From Actinomadura sp. K4S16 (GTDB lineage: Bacteria; Actinomycetota; Actinomycetes; Streptosporangiales; Streptosporangiaceae): a DNA stretch of 64,000 bases. How positions within the stretch are numbered: position 1 is the stretch's first letter; every line of letters starts with the position of its first letter. Position numbers and translations under genes: made by a program. The notes beneath the pieces were generated by a model. It made no database searches. It worked only from the letters and a program-made list of their open reading frames with translations, and was not told where the DNA came from. Of the stretch, positions 27,647 to 36,220 are shown in pieces. The DNA is taken from assembly GCF_008327685.1 (NCBI RefSeq), contig NZ_BDDE01000011.1, positions 608,774 through 672,773 of the forward strand. The letters are read 5' to 3'.

Positions 27647-29086
27647 ATGACACAGACAACCGACCTGCGCGGGACCATTCCCGAACGGGGGTCGCGGGAC
27701 GGCTCCGGCGGGCTCGCGCTCGCCGTCATCCTGCTCGGCCAGTTCATGGCCATCCTCGACGTGAACATCGTCAACGTGGCCCTCCCGACGATGCGCGCGG
27801 ACCTGCACGCCTCGGGCGCGGGGCTCCAGCTCATCGTCGCGGGCTACATCATCTCCTACGCGGTCCTGCTGATCACGGGCGCGCGGCTCGGCGGCATCGC
27901 CGGCCACCGCCGCCTGTTCCACCTCGGCCTGGCGTCCTTCACGGCGGCGTCGCTGGCGTGCGGGCTGGCGCCGTCCACCGGGACGCTGGTGGTGTTCCGC
28001 TTCCTGCAGGGCGCGGGCGCGGCGATGCTCACCCCGCAGGTGATGTCGATGATCCAGCGGGACTTCACCGGCGCGGCCCGGGCGCGGGCGCTCGGCGTCT
28101 ACTCGGCGGTCATCGCGGGCGGCGTCGTCGTCGGTCAGGCGGCCGGGGGCCTGCTGGTCGGCGCGGACCTGTTCGGCACCGGCTGGCGGACGGTCTTCCT
28201 CGTCAACGTGCCGATCGGCGCCGCGCTGCTGCTCGCGGGCCCGCGCGTGCTGCCCCGCGACGAGCCCGCGCCCCGGACGCGCCCGCTGCGCGCCGAACTG
28301 GACCTTCCGGGCCTGCTCACGCTGGCCCCGGCGGTGCTGCTGCTCGTCGTCCCGCTGATCATGGGGCACGAGCTGGGCTGGCCGCTGTGGGGCTGGGCGT
28401 CGCTGGCCGCCAGCGCCGCGTTCGCCGCGGCCTTCGCCGCCGTGGAGCGGCGGGTGGCGGCCGCGGGCGGGCGGCCGCTGGTCTCGCCCCGGGTGCTGCG
28501 CGCCCCGCTGCTGGTCCCGGCCTGCGTGGCGATCATGTTCGGCCCGGCCAGCTGGGGGTCGTTCCTGTTCACCACCACCCTGCACCTGCAGGGCGACCTG
28601 CGGATGTCGCCGCTGGAGTCGGGGCTGGCGTTCGTGCCGTGCGTGACCGCGTTCGGGCTGGTCGGGCTGAACTGGCAGCGGCTGCCCGCCCGCTGGCACG
28701 GGCGCGCCGTCCCGGCCGGGTTCGCGGTCGCGGGGGCGGGCTACCTGTGCGTCGGGCCCCTCGCCGGGGGCGGCGTCCCCTACGAGGCGCTCACCGTGGT
28801 CATCGGGTTCGGGCTCGGGGTGATGCCGATCATCATGACGCTCGCCCTGCGGCACGTCCCGGCCGGCGACGCGGCGGACGCGAGCGGGCTGCTGCTCACG
28901 CTGATGCAGCTCGCGCAGGTGGTCGGCATCGCCACCGTCGGGACGCTGTTCCTCACCCTTGCCGAGTCCGGCGGGTCGACCCGGCACGCCGAGTACGGCG
29001 CCGGATGGGCGCTCGCCGGCATGGTCCTGCTCGGCGCCCTGTTCGCCCTGTCCCTGGCCCGCGGCCGGGCGGCGGCCCGCCCCTGA
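27647..29086 (+). CDS. MFS drug exporter, DHA2 family (14-helix type)
   Basis: A 479-residue major facilitator. Residues 22-60 give the DHA2 opening AVILLGQFMAILDVNIVNVALPTM, followed by the motif-A region ITGARLGGIAGHRRLF and the motif-C-like YSAVIAGGVVVGQAAGGLLVG. About 13-14 hydrophobic helices can be counted. It would export small amphipathic compounds by proton antiport. It diverges from an MmyB regulator with paired sites between. Its stop lies only 3 bp from the stop of the convergent GT2 gene. Confidence 0.88.
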   Translation: MTQTTDLRGTIPERGSRDGSGGLALAVILLGQFMAILDVNIVNVALPTMRADLHASGAGLQLIVAGYIISYAVLLITGARLGGIAGHRRLFHLGLASFTAASLACGLAPSTGTLVVFRFLQGAGAAMLTPQVMSMIQRDFTGAARARALGVYSAVIAGGVVVGQAAGGLLVGADLFGTGWRTVFLVNVPIGAALLLAGPRVLPRDEPAPRTRPLRAELDLPGLLTLAPAVLLLVVPLIMGHELGWPLWGWASLAASAAFAAAFAAVERRVAAAGGRPLVSPRVLRAPLLVPACVAIMFGPASWGSFLFTTTLHLQGDLRMSPLESGLAFVPCVTAFGLVGLNWQRLPARWHGRAVPAGFAVAGAGYLCVGPLAGGGVPYEALTVVIGFGLGVMPIIMTLALRHVPAGDAADASGLLLTLMQLAQVVGIATVGTLFLTLAESGGSTRHAEYGAGWALAGMVLLGALFALSLARGRAAARP

Positions 29087-29089
29087 CGG

Positions 29090-29917
29090 TCAGTACCCCG
29101 ACAGGCGGGCGCGGGCCGCCTCCACCGCGGGCGGGACCGGCCGCCTGGCGCGGACGAGCCCGGGCAGCGCGCGGGCCGCGTCGGCGAGCCCGGCGCGGCC
29201 GTCCCGGGTGGCGAGCACGGACGCGGCGGCGCGCGCGACCGCGGGGAGCGGGCGGCGCAGCCACGCGGTCAGCACCCGGTTGCGGGCCTGCCGGCGGCGG
29301 CGGGCCGCCGGATCGCGGCCCGCGGCCGCCGGATGGTGGTGGACGACCAGTTCCGGCACGTAGGCGAGCCCCCATCCGGCGGCGGCCAGGTCGAGGGCGA
29401 GCAGTTCCTCCTCGCCGCCGAAGTGCAGGACGTCGGAGAAGCCGCCGACGCCGAGGTAGGCGTCCCTGCGGACGACGACGGAGCAGGCCAGGAAGCCGAG
29501 GACGGCCGGTCCCGGGAGGTCCTCGGGGCGGCCGAGGGGCGAGCGGGCCATCGCCTCGGAGACGGGGTCGAGCCGCTCCTCCTCCCCCACCAGGACCCTC
29601 GCGGCGAGCAGCGCGGTCCGCGGATGGGCGTCGAGGAGCTCGACCGCCCGCTCCAGGGAGCCCGGGGCCCACCAGGAGTCGTCGTCGGCGAAGGCCACGT
29701 AGCGGGTGGTCGCGAGCTGGGCCCCGGCGTTGCGGGCCGCCGCGCCCCGGTTGGACGGCAGCCTCAGCACGGTCGCCCCGGCCGCCTCGGCGGCGGCGGG
29801 GGTGCCGTCGCTGGAGGCGTTGTCGACCACGATGACCGGGGCCGTGTGGTGGCCGAGGCTGCGGCGCAGTTCGGCGGCCCGGTCGCGGGTCGCGACCACG
29901 ATCGTCACGTCCGGCAT
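29090..29917 (-). CDS. GT2 family glycosyltransferase
   Basis: A 275-residue GT-A-fold glycosyltransferase. It opens VTIVVATRDRAAELRRSL, keeps VIVVDNASSDGTPA and NRGAAARNAGA, and has the metal-binding VAFADDDSWWAPG (Asp-Asp-Asp) near residue 77. FGGEEELLALDL carries the likely catalytic acidic pair. No membrane segment is evident, so it acts at the cytoplasmic face. It lies 12 bp downstream of a paralogue with the same layout, suggesting tandem duplication. An AGGAG site precedes the ATG. Its divergence from the heptose-glycan operon suggests it builds the same product. Confidence 0.85.
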   Translation of the reverse strand: MPDVTIVVATRDRAAELRRSLGHHTAPVIVVDNASSDGTPAAAEAAGATVLRLPSNRGAAARNAGAQLATTRYVAFADDDSWWAPGSLERAVELLDAHPRTALLAARVLVGEEERLDPVSEAMARSPLGRPEDLPGPAVLGFLACSVVVRRDAYLGVGGFSDVLHFGGEEELLALDLAAAGWGLAYVPELVVHHHPAAAGRDPAARRRRQARNRVLTAWLRRPLPAVARAAASVLATRDGRAGLADAARALPGLVRARRPVPPAVEAARARLSGY

Positions 29918-29929
29918 GCGGTGGTCTCC

Positions 29930-30817
29930 TCAGCTCACGTAGCGGCGGGCCTTGGACGCGCGCTGGGACGCCTCCAGGCGGCGCAGCCGGTCCTCGACGT
30001 CGCGGGGCAGCGTCCTGCGCTCTCGGGCCACCCAGGCCAGCCCCGCGGCGGCCTCGGCGAGCGCGGCGGCCGTCACGCGGTCGCGCGGCAGGGTGCGGAG
30101 CAGGACGGCCGTCCGGCGGAGGGCGACCGGGAGCGGGCGGCGCAGCCAGGTGAACCACAGGGTGTTGCGGATGCCGTGGCGGCGCCTCAGGTGCGCCTCG
30201 CGGACGGGGGACGGCTCGTGGCGCACGACGACGTCCTCGGCGAAGCACAGCTGCCAGCCCAGGGCCATCAGGTCGGCGCTGAGCAGTTCCTCCTCGCCGC
30301 CCAGCCACAGCCGCGGGGAGAACCCCCCGGCCTCGCGGAACGCCTCCAGGCGGACCATGGAGGCGCCCGCCAGGAACGAGCCGAGCGCCGGGCCCGGCAG
30401 CCACGGCGGTCCGGGGACGGGCGAGTGCCGCAGCTCCGGGACGATCGGGTCCTCGCGGCCGCCGGGCTCCACCAGGATCCGGCCGGTGACGACGGCGAGC
30501 CGCGGGTGCGCGTCGAGGAGGCCGGCGGCGAGCGACGGCGCGTCCGGGTCCCACCGGATGTCGTCGTCCCAGAACGCGACGTAGGGCGTGCGGACATGGT
30601 CGGCGGCGAGGTTGCGCGCGACCGCGCCGAGGTTGCGGGGCGAGCGGATCAGCGTGACCTCCGGGAACTCCTCCGCGACGGCGTCGGCGGTCCCGTCCCG
30701 CGAGGCGTTGTCCACCACGATGACCCGGGCCCGCTCGGTGAGCGCGCGGGCGGCGGCCAGGGTGGCGAGCAGGGACCGCCGCCGGTCCCGCGTGATGACG
30801 ACGACGGTGAAGCGCAT
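29930..30817 (-). CDS. GT2 family glycosyltransferase (paralogue of its neighbour)
   Basis: A 295-residue GT2 enzyme starting MRFTVVVITRDRRRSLLATL, with VIVVDNASRDGTADAV, NLGAVARNLAADH and the metal site VAFWDDDIRWDP. The LWLGGEEELLSADLMALGW stretch mirrors FGGEEELLALDLAAAGW of the downstream paralogue. ATG 30817 is preferred because upstream in-frame ATGs only add sequence outside the conserved fold. It is the first gene after the divergent promoter region shared with the carbamoyltransferase operon. Confidence 0.84.
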   Translation of the reverse strand: MRFTVVVITRDRRRSLLATLAAARALTERARVIVVDNASRDGTADAVAEEFPEVTLIRSPRNLGAVARNLAADHVRTPYVAFWDDDIRWDPDAPSLAAGLLDAHPRLAVVTGRILVEPGGREDPIVPELRHSPVPGPPWLPGPALGSFLAGASMVRLEAFREAGGFSPRLWLGGEEELLSADLMALGWQLCFAEDVVVRHEPSPVREAHLRRRHGIRNTLWFTWLRRPLPVALRRTAVLLRTLPRDRVTAAALAEAAAGLAWVARERRTLPRDVEDRLRRLEASQRASKARRYVS

Positions 30818-30838
30818 GAACCGCCCAGTACCCCACGC

Positions 30839-30957
30839 AATCCCCTCTATGTGCGCAGATGCCGCATCACCGGCCACTTCTATTACCAGCGACTCTTCTG
30901 GCATCAGCGTTTAGCGGCACAGTTCTCGGCAATGTCCGGAATTACCTATAGGGGATT
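30839..30957. promoter_or_regulatory. Divergent promoter region with inverted AGGGGATT pair
   Basis: The 231-bp region between the GT2 and carbamoyltransferase genes is clearly richer in A/T than its surroundings. AATCCCCT (30839-30846) and AGGGGATT (30950-30957) are perfect inverted octamers 111 bp apart start to start. Each is preceded on its own outward-reading strand by an A/T-rich tetramer (ATAG, CTAT). They could be shared operator sites or matching promoter elements for the two divergent units. Confidence 0.45.
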
Positions 30958-31048
30958 CGGCTCCGGCCGGTCCGTCCCGGGGCGCGGTGCCTGAGACCAC
31001 GGCACTTCCCCACTCCATTACCGAACGCTGCGTCGAAACGGGGGGCAC

Positions 31049-32689
31049 ATGCGCGTGCTCGGAATCAACGCGATCTTCCATGACCCGGCCGCCGCGCTGG
31101 TGTCGGACGGCACCGTCGTCGCCGCGGCCGAGGAGGAGCGCTTCAGCCGCCGCAAGCACGGAAAGCGGCCGGTGCCCTTCTCCGGGTGGGAGGTGCCGGA
31201 GCGGGCCGCCCGGTGGTGCCTCGACGAGGCCGGGCTGGAGCCCGGCGATCTCGACGCCGTCGCCTACTCCTACGATCCCGGACTCGTCGAGCCCGGGCTC
31301 GACGGCCACGACGCCCAGTGGGAGCGCCTGCGGACGCTGTACGCGCAGCGCGCCCCCAACTTCCTCGCGACCGCGCTGCCGGGCCTCGATCCCGGGATCG
31401 TCCGGTACGTGCCCCACCATGTGGCGCACGCCGCGTCCGCCGCGCTCGCCGCGCCGGGGCCCGGCGAGGGCGACGTGCTGGTCCTGGACGGCCGCGGCGA
31501 GTCGCACTCGCACCTGGCCGGGACGTACGAGGGCGGCGAGCTGACGCCGCTGCACGCCCAGCGCCTCCCGCACTCGCTCGGGCTCATGTACGAGGACCTC
31601 ACCGAGCACCTCGGCTTCCTGCGCTCCAGCGACGAGTACAAGGTCATGGCGCTCGCGTCCTACGGCGAGCCGCGCTTCCTGGACGAGCTCCGCGAGCACG
31701 TCCGCGCCACCGAGGACGGCGGCTTCGCGGTCGCCCCGATCGACTGGGGCTCCCTGGCGAAGGCCCGCAGGCCCGGCGCCGAGTGGACCCGCGACCACGC
31801 CGACCTCGCCGCGAGCGTCCAGACCCGCCTGGAGGAGGTGGTCCTGGACCTGGCGGCCTGGCTGCACGGCCGGACCGGCGCCCGCCGCCTGATGCTCGCC
31901 GGCGGCGTCGCCCTCAACTGCGTCGCGAACTCCCGGCTGGCCGAGGCCGGGCCCTACGAGGACGTCTGGGTCCAGCCCGCGGCGGGCGACGCCGGGACGG
32001 CGCTCGGCGCCGCCCTGCACGTCGCGCGGTCGGGCGGCGACCCGCTGGCCGCCATGCCGGGCGCCGACCTCGGCCGGCGGTGGGACGAGGCGGAGATCGC
32101 CGCGCGGCTCGACACCGCCAAGATCCCGTACGAGCGGCCGGACGATCTGGCCGCCGCCGTCGCCGACGCCCTGGCCCGCAACGAGGTCGTCGCGTGGTTC
32201 CAGGGCCGCTCGGAGTTCGGCCCGCGCGCGCTCGGGCACCGCTCCCTGCTCGCCCATCCCGGCCATGCCGGGAACGTCGAGCGGCTCAACGACGTCAAGG
32301 GCCGCGAGCAGTTCCGGCCCATCGCGCCGATGGTCGCGCTCGACCACGCCTCCGAGATCTTCGAGGGTCCGCTGCCGAGCCCCTACATGCTGTTCGTGCA
32401 CCGGGTGCGGCCCGGGTGGCGCGAGCGGATCCCCGCCGTCGTGCACGTCGACGGCACCGCCCGCATCCAGACGGTCGACGCCGCCGACGAGCCGCTGCTG
32501 GCCCGCCTGCTGGAGGAGTTCCGCCGCCGCACCGGGCTGCCGGTCATGGTGAACACCAGCCTGAACACCGCCGGGCGCCCCATGGTGGACGACCCGCGCG
32601 ACGCGCTGGAGTGCTTCGGCTCGGCGCCGGTCGACCTGCTCGCCATCGGACCGTTCGTGGTGCGCCGCCGGGAGGTGCACGCCCGATGA
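31049..32689 (+). CDS. NodU/CmcH-family carbamoyltransferase
   Basis: First gene of the heptose-glycan operon, 546 residues, normal for this family. The N-terminal Kae1-like domain starts LGINAIFHDPAAALV, has EEERFSRRKHGK near residue 29 and the metal-binding HHVAH at 123-127, then MLAGGVALNCVAN. The C-terminal YrdC-like domain holds FQGRSEFGPRALGHRSLLA. Relatives (NodU, CmcH, TobZ) transfer a carbamoyl group from carbamoyl phosphate to a hydroxyl of a sugar or antibiotic using ATP. Here it likely O-carbamoylates a sugar of the glycan built by the downstream genes. Its stop overlaps the next ATG (ATGA). Confidence 0.9.
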   Translation: MRVLGINAIFHDPAAALVSDGTVVAAAEEERFSRRKHGKRPVPFSGWEVPERAARWCLDEAGLEPGDLDAVAYSYDPGLVEPGLDGHDAQWERLRTLYAQRAPNFLATALPGLDPGIVRYVPHHVAHAASAALAAPGPGEGDVLVLDGRGESHSHLAGTYEGGELTPLHAQRLPHSLGLMYEDLTEHLGFLRSSDEYKVMALASYGEPRFLDELREHVRATEDGGFAVAPIDWGSLAKARRPGAEWTRDHADLAASVQTRLEEVVLDLAAWLHGRTGARRLMLAGGVALNCVANSRLAEAGPYEDVWVQPAAGDAGTALGAALHVARSGGDPLAAMPGADLGRRWDEAEIAARLDTAKIPYERPDDLAAAVADALARNEVVAWFQGRSEFGPRALGHRSLLAHPGHAGNVERLNDVKGREQFRPIAPMVALDHASEIFEGPLPSPYMLFVHRVRPGWRERIPAVVHVDGTARIQTVDAADEPLLARLLEEFRRRTGLPVMVNTSLNTAGRPMVDDPRDALECFGSAPVDLLAIGPFVVRRREVHAR

Positions 32690-34203
32690 GCCACACCGTC
32701 GTCATCCCGACGATCGGCAGGCCGAGCCTGCGCGTCACGCTGGAGGCGCTGCTCACCGCGCTGGAGGACGGGGCGGGCCCGGCCCCGCACGAGATCATCG
32801 TCGTGGACGACCGCCCGGCGCCCGGCGCGCCGCTGCCGCTGCCGCCGTCCGCCGGGCCGGAGATCCGGGTGCTGCGCTCCGGGGGCCGCGGCCCCGCCGC
32901 CGCGCGCAACACCGGCTGGCGCGCCGCCACGACCGAGTGGGTCGCCTTCCTGGACGACGACGTCGTCCCCGAGCCGAAGTGGCCCGCCCGGCTGGCGGCC
33001 GACCTCGCCGGCCTGCCGCCCGAGGCCGGCGGCTCCCAGGGCCGCGTCACCGTCCCGCCGCCGGACGGCCGGGCCCCGACGGACTGGGAGCGCAACACCG
33101 CCGCGCTCGCGGACGCCGAGTGGATCACCGCGGACATGGCCTACCGCCGCGGCGTGCTCGCCGAGCTCGGCGGCTTCGACGAGCGCTTCCGCCGCGCCTA
33201 CCGCGAGGACGCCGACCTGGCGCTGCGCGCCATGGACGCGGGGCACGGCCTCGTCCTCGGTGAGCGGCGGCTGACGCATCCGGTCCGCCCGGCCGGGTTC
33301 TGGGCGTCGGTGCGGGCGCAGGCCGGGAACGCCGACGACGTCCTCATGTGGCGCGTGCACGGCCCCGACTGGCGCCGCCGCGCCGGCGAGGGCCCCGGTC
33401 TGCTGCGCCGCCACGCCGCCACCACCGCGGCGGGGCTGCTCGCCCTGGCCGCGCTTCCCGCGGCGCCCCGCGGCCGCGGCGGCGCCGCCGTCGCGCTCAC
33501 CGGCGCGGGAGCTTGGGCGGGACTCACCGGGAGGTTCGCCTACGAGCGGATCCGGCCGGGGCCCCGCACCCCGGGCGAGGTGGTCAGGATGCTGGTCACC
33601 AGCGCCGCCATCCCGCCCGCGGCGGTATGGCACCGCCTGCGGGGCCTGGCCGTCCACCGGGGGGCGCGGGCGTGGGGCGGGCCGCGCGCCGTGCTGTTCG
33701 ACCGCGACGACACGCTGATCAGGGACGTCCCCTACAACGGCGACCCGGCCCGGGTCGAGCCGATGCCGGGCGCCCGCCGCGCCCTCGACCGGCTGCGGCG
33801 GCACGGCGTCCGCATCGGCGTCGTGTCCAACCAGTCCGGGATCGCCAAGGGGCACATCACCGCCGGGGACGTGCGGCGCGTCAACGCCCGCGTCGAGGAG
33901 CTGCTCGGCCGCATCGACGTGTGGGAGTTCTGCCCGCACGACGGCGGCGACGGCTGCGCGTGCCGCAAGCCGCGCCCGGGGCTGATCGAGCGCGCCGCCG
34001 AGCGGCTCGGGGTGGCGCCGTCCGACTGCGCCGTCATCGGCGACATCGGCGGCGACATCGAGGCCGCCGCGGCGGCCGGGGCGCGCGGCATCCTCGTCCC
34101 CACCGGCCGGACCCGGCGGGCGGAGGTCGCGCGGGCGCGGGAGACCGCGCCGACGCTGGACGCCGCCGTCGATCTCGTCCTCGGCGGAAGGCGGCGCCGA
34201 TGA
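32686..34203 (+). CDS. Fusion of GT2 glycosyltransferase and GmhB-type D,D-heptose 1,7-bisphosphate phosphatase
   Basis: A 505-residue fusion. Residues 1-235 are a GT2 glycosyltransferase (VVIPTIGRPSLRVTLEALL, metal site VAFLDDDVVPEP, acidic YREDADLALRAMDAG). Residues 245-320 are Ala-rich with possible membrane-associated helices. Residues 335-505 are a HAD-IIIA phosphatase: FDRDDTLIRD, SNQSGIAKG, the zinc-binding CPHDGGDGCACRKPRPG and IGDIGGDIEAA. The Cys-His/Cys-Cys zinc motif and KPRPG are diagnostic of GmhB, which removes the 7-phosphate of heptose 1,7-bisphosphate. It thus fills the pathway slot between the two HldE activities. Both ends overlap neighbours (ATGA). Confidence 0.88.
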   Translation: MSHTVVIPTIGRPSLRVTLEALLTALEDGAGPAPHEIIVVDDRPAPGAPLPLPPSAGPEIRVLRSGGRGPAAARNTGWRAATTEWVAFLDDDVVPEPKWPARLAADLAGLPPEAGGSQGRVTVPPPDGRAPTDWERNTAALADAEWITADMAYRRGVLAELGGFDERFRRAYREDADLALRAMDAGHGLVLGERRLTHPVRPAGFWASVRAQAGNADDVLMWRVHGPDWRRRAGEGPGLLRRHAATTAAGLLALAALPAAPRGRGGAAVALTGAGAWAGLTGRFAYERIRPGPRTPGEVVRMLVTSAAIPPAAVWHRLRGLAVHRGARAWGGPRAVLFDRDDTLIRDVPYNGDPARVEPMPGARRALDRLRRHGVRIGVVSNQSGIAKGHITAGDVRRVNARVEELLGRIDVWEFCPHDGGDGCACRKPRPGLIERAAERLGVAPSDCAVIGDIGGDIEAAAAAGARGILVPTGRTRRAEVARARETAPTLDAAVDLVLGGRRRR

Positions 34204-35228
34204 GAGTCCTCGTCGCACGCCAGGACAACATCGGCGACGTCCTGCTCGCCGGCCCCGCCGTGCGGGCGGTCGCCGAACGCGCCGACGAGGTCGTGCTGCT
34301 GTGCGGGCCGCGCGGGCGCGCCGCGGCCGACATGCTGCCCGGCGTCGACCGGGTCGTCGAGTGGCGCGCCCCGTGGATCGACCCGGACCACGTGCCCGTC
34401 GAGCAGGCCGCGGTGGACCGCCTCGTCCGCGAGCTGAAGGGGTTCGACCGGGCCCTGATCCTGACCTCGTTCCACCAGTCGCCGCTGCCGCTCGCGCTGC
34501 TGCTGCGGCTCGCCGGGACGCCCTGGATCGGCGGCATCAGCGAGGACTACCCGGGGTCGCTGCTCGACCTGCGGCACCGGCCCGACACCGACGTGCCCGA
34601 GCCGCTGCGCATGCTGGCGCTGGTGGAGGACGCCGGGTTCCCCTCCCCCGGCGACACCCGGCTGCGGGTGCGCGGCCCGCTGCCCGACATCGACCACCTC
34701 ACCGGCGGGCCCGGCTACGTGGTGGTGCACCCCGGGACCTCCGTCCCCGCGCGCGCCTGGCCGCCCGGCCACTGCGCCGAGGCGGTGCGGCTGCTCGTCA
34801 GGGCGGGGCGCCGCGTGGTCGTCACCGGCCACAAGGACGAGAAGGACCTGACCGCCCTCGTCGCCGGAGAGGACGGCCTCGACCTCGGCGGGCGCACCAG
34901 CCTGCCCGAGCTGGCGTCGGTGCTGCGGAGCGCCTGCGCGGTCGTCGCCGGCAACACCGGCCCCGCGCACCTGGCCGCGGCCGTCGGCACGCCGGTCGTG
35001 TCGCTGTTCGCGCCGACCGTCCCGGCCGCCCGGTGGGCCCCCTTCGGCGTCCCGCTGGCGCTGCTCGGCGACCAGCGGGCGCCCTGCAAGGACAGCCGCG
35101 CCCGCGAGTGCCCGGTGGACGGCCACCCCTGCCTGTCGTCGGTCAGCGCCGACGAGGTCGCCGCCGCCGTGGAGATCGTGGCGTCGGACGAGTTGGGCGC
35201 GCCGGCCAGGGAGGTGCCCGCCCCGTGA
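34200..35228 (+). CDS. GT9 heptosyltransferase-like glycosyltransferase
   Basis: A 342-residue GT-B enzyme of the ADP-heptose:LPS heptosyltransferase family. The N-terminal acceptor lobe has QDNIGDVLLAGPAVRAVAE, typical of family 9. The donor lobe has VVVHPGTSVPARAWP (about residue 174), LPELASVLRSACAVVAGNTGPAHLAAAVGTPVVSLFAP and a late cysteine-containing CPVDGHPCL. An enzyme of this family in a Gram-positive, beside heptose-nucleotide genes, suggests heptose transfer onto a cell-wall or secreted glycan. Coupled by ATGA at its start and GTGA at its end. Confidence 0.87.
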   Translation: MRVLVARQDNIGDVLLAGPAVRAVAERADEVVLLCGPRGRAAADMLPGVDRVVEWRAPWIDPDHVPVEQAAVDRLVRELKGFDRALILTSFHQSPLPLALLLRLAGTPWIGGISEDYPGSLLDLRHRPDTDVPEPLRMLALVEDAGFPSPGDTRLRVRGPLPDIDHLTGGPGYVVVHPGTSVPARAWPPGHCAEAVRLLVRAGRRVVVTGHKDEKDLTALVAGEDGLDLGGRTSLPELASVLRSACAVVAGNTGPAHLAAAVGTPVVSLFAPTVPAARWAPFGVPLALLGDQRAPCKDSRARECPVDGHPCLSSVSADEVAAAVEIVASDELGAPAREVPAP

Positions 35229-36220
35229 GAGTCCTGATGTGGCACGTGCACGGATCGTGGGCGACCTCGTTCGTCCACGGCCCGCAGACCACGCTCGTCC
35301 CCGTCACCCCCGACCGGGGCCCGGACGGGAAGGGCCGCCCCGACACCTTCCACTGGCCCGACCGGGCGGTCGAGGTGCCGCCGGAGCGGCTCCGCGGCGA
35401 GGACGTCGACGCCGTCGTGCTCCAGCGCCCCCACGAACTGCGCCTGGCGGAGGAATGGCTCGGGCGGCGTCCCGGACGCGACGTCCCCGCCGTCTACGTC
35501 GAGCACGACACTCCGCGCCGGACCCCCTCCGACGTGGGGCTCCCCGAGGAGGTCGTCCCCGACAGCCGCCATTTCCTGCACGACCGCTCCGACATCCCCG
35601 TCGTGCACGTCACCCACTTCAACCAGCTGTTCTGGAACTGCGGCCGCGCCCCGACCACGGTCATCGAGCACGGCGTCGTCGACCCCGGCTACCGGTACAC
35701 CGCCGAGCTGCCGCGCGCCGGCGTCGTCATCAACGACCCGCTGCGCCGCGGGCGCGTCGCCGGCGCCGACCTGCTGGCCGGGCTGGCCGCCGCCGTCCCC
35801 CTGGACCTGTTCGGGATGAACGTGACCGGCGCGCCGGAGCGGCTCGGCATCCCGCACGAGTCGCTGTGGACCTTCGAGGACCTGCCGCAGGCGAGCATGC
35901 ACGAGCAGCTCGCCCGCCGCCGCGTCTACGTCCACCCCTACCGGTGGACCTCGCTCGGCCTCGCACTGATCGAGGCCATGATGCTCGGCCTCCCGGTGGT
36001 GGCGCTCGCCACCACCGAGGCGGTCGAGGCGGTGCCGCCCGAGGCCGGGGTGCTGTCCACGCGCGTCGCCGCCCTGGCCGACGCCGCGCGGACCCTGGCG
36101 TCCGACCCGCCGCGCGCTCGCCAGATGGGCAAGGAGGCGCGGGCCCACGCCGTCGACCGGTACGGGCTGGCGCGGTTCCTGCGCGACTGGCGGCGAACTC
36201 TCCAGGAGGTAACGCGATGA
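35225..36220 (+). CDS. GT4-like glycosyltransferase
   Basis: A 331-residue GT-B-like enzyme, MRVLMWHVHGSWATSFVHG at the start. The acceptor lobe is unusual and only weakly familiar. The C-terminal donor lobe is GT4-like: HPYRWTSLGLALIEAMMLGLPVVALATTEAVEAVP, with the E-x7-E-type acidic pair. It probably adds a sugar to the glycan of this operon. The GTG start overlaps the previous stop. A strong AGGAGG for the next gene is embedded near its 3' end. Confidence 0.78.
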   Translation: MRVLMWHVHGSWATSFVHGPQTTLVPVTPDRGPDGKGRPDTFHWPDRAVEVPPERLRGEDVDAVVLQRPHELRLAEEWLGRRPGRDVPAVYVEHDTPRRTPSDVGLPEEVVPDSRHFLHDRSDIPVVHVTHFNQLFWNCGRAPTTVIEHGVVDPGYRYTAELPRAGVVINDPLRRGRVAGADLLAGLAAAVPLDLFGMNVTGAPERLGIPHESLWTFEDLPQASMHEQLARRRVYVHPYRWTSLGLALIEAMMLGLPVVALATTEAVEAVPPEAGVLSTRVAALADAARTLASDPPRARQMGKEARAHAVDRYGLARFLRDWRRTLQEVTR

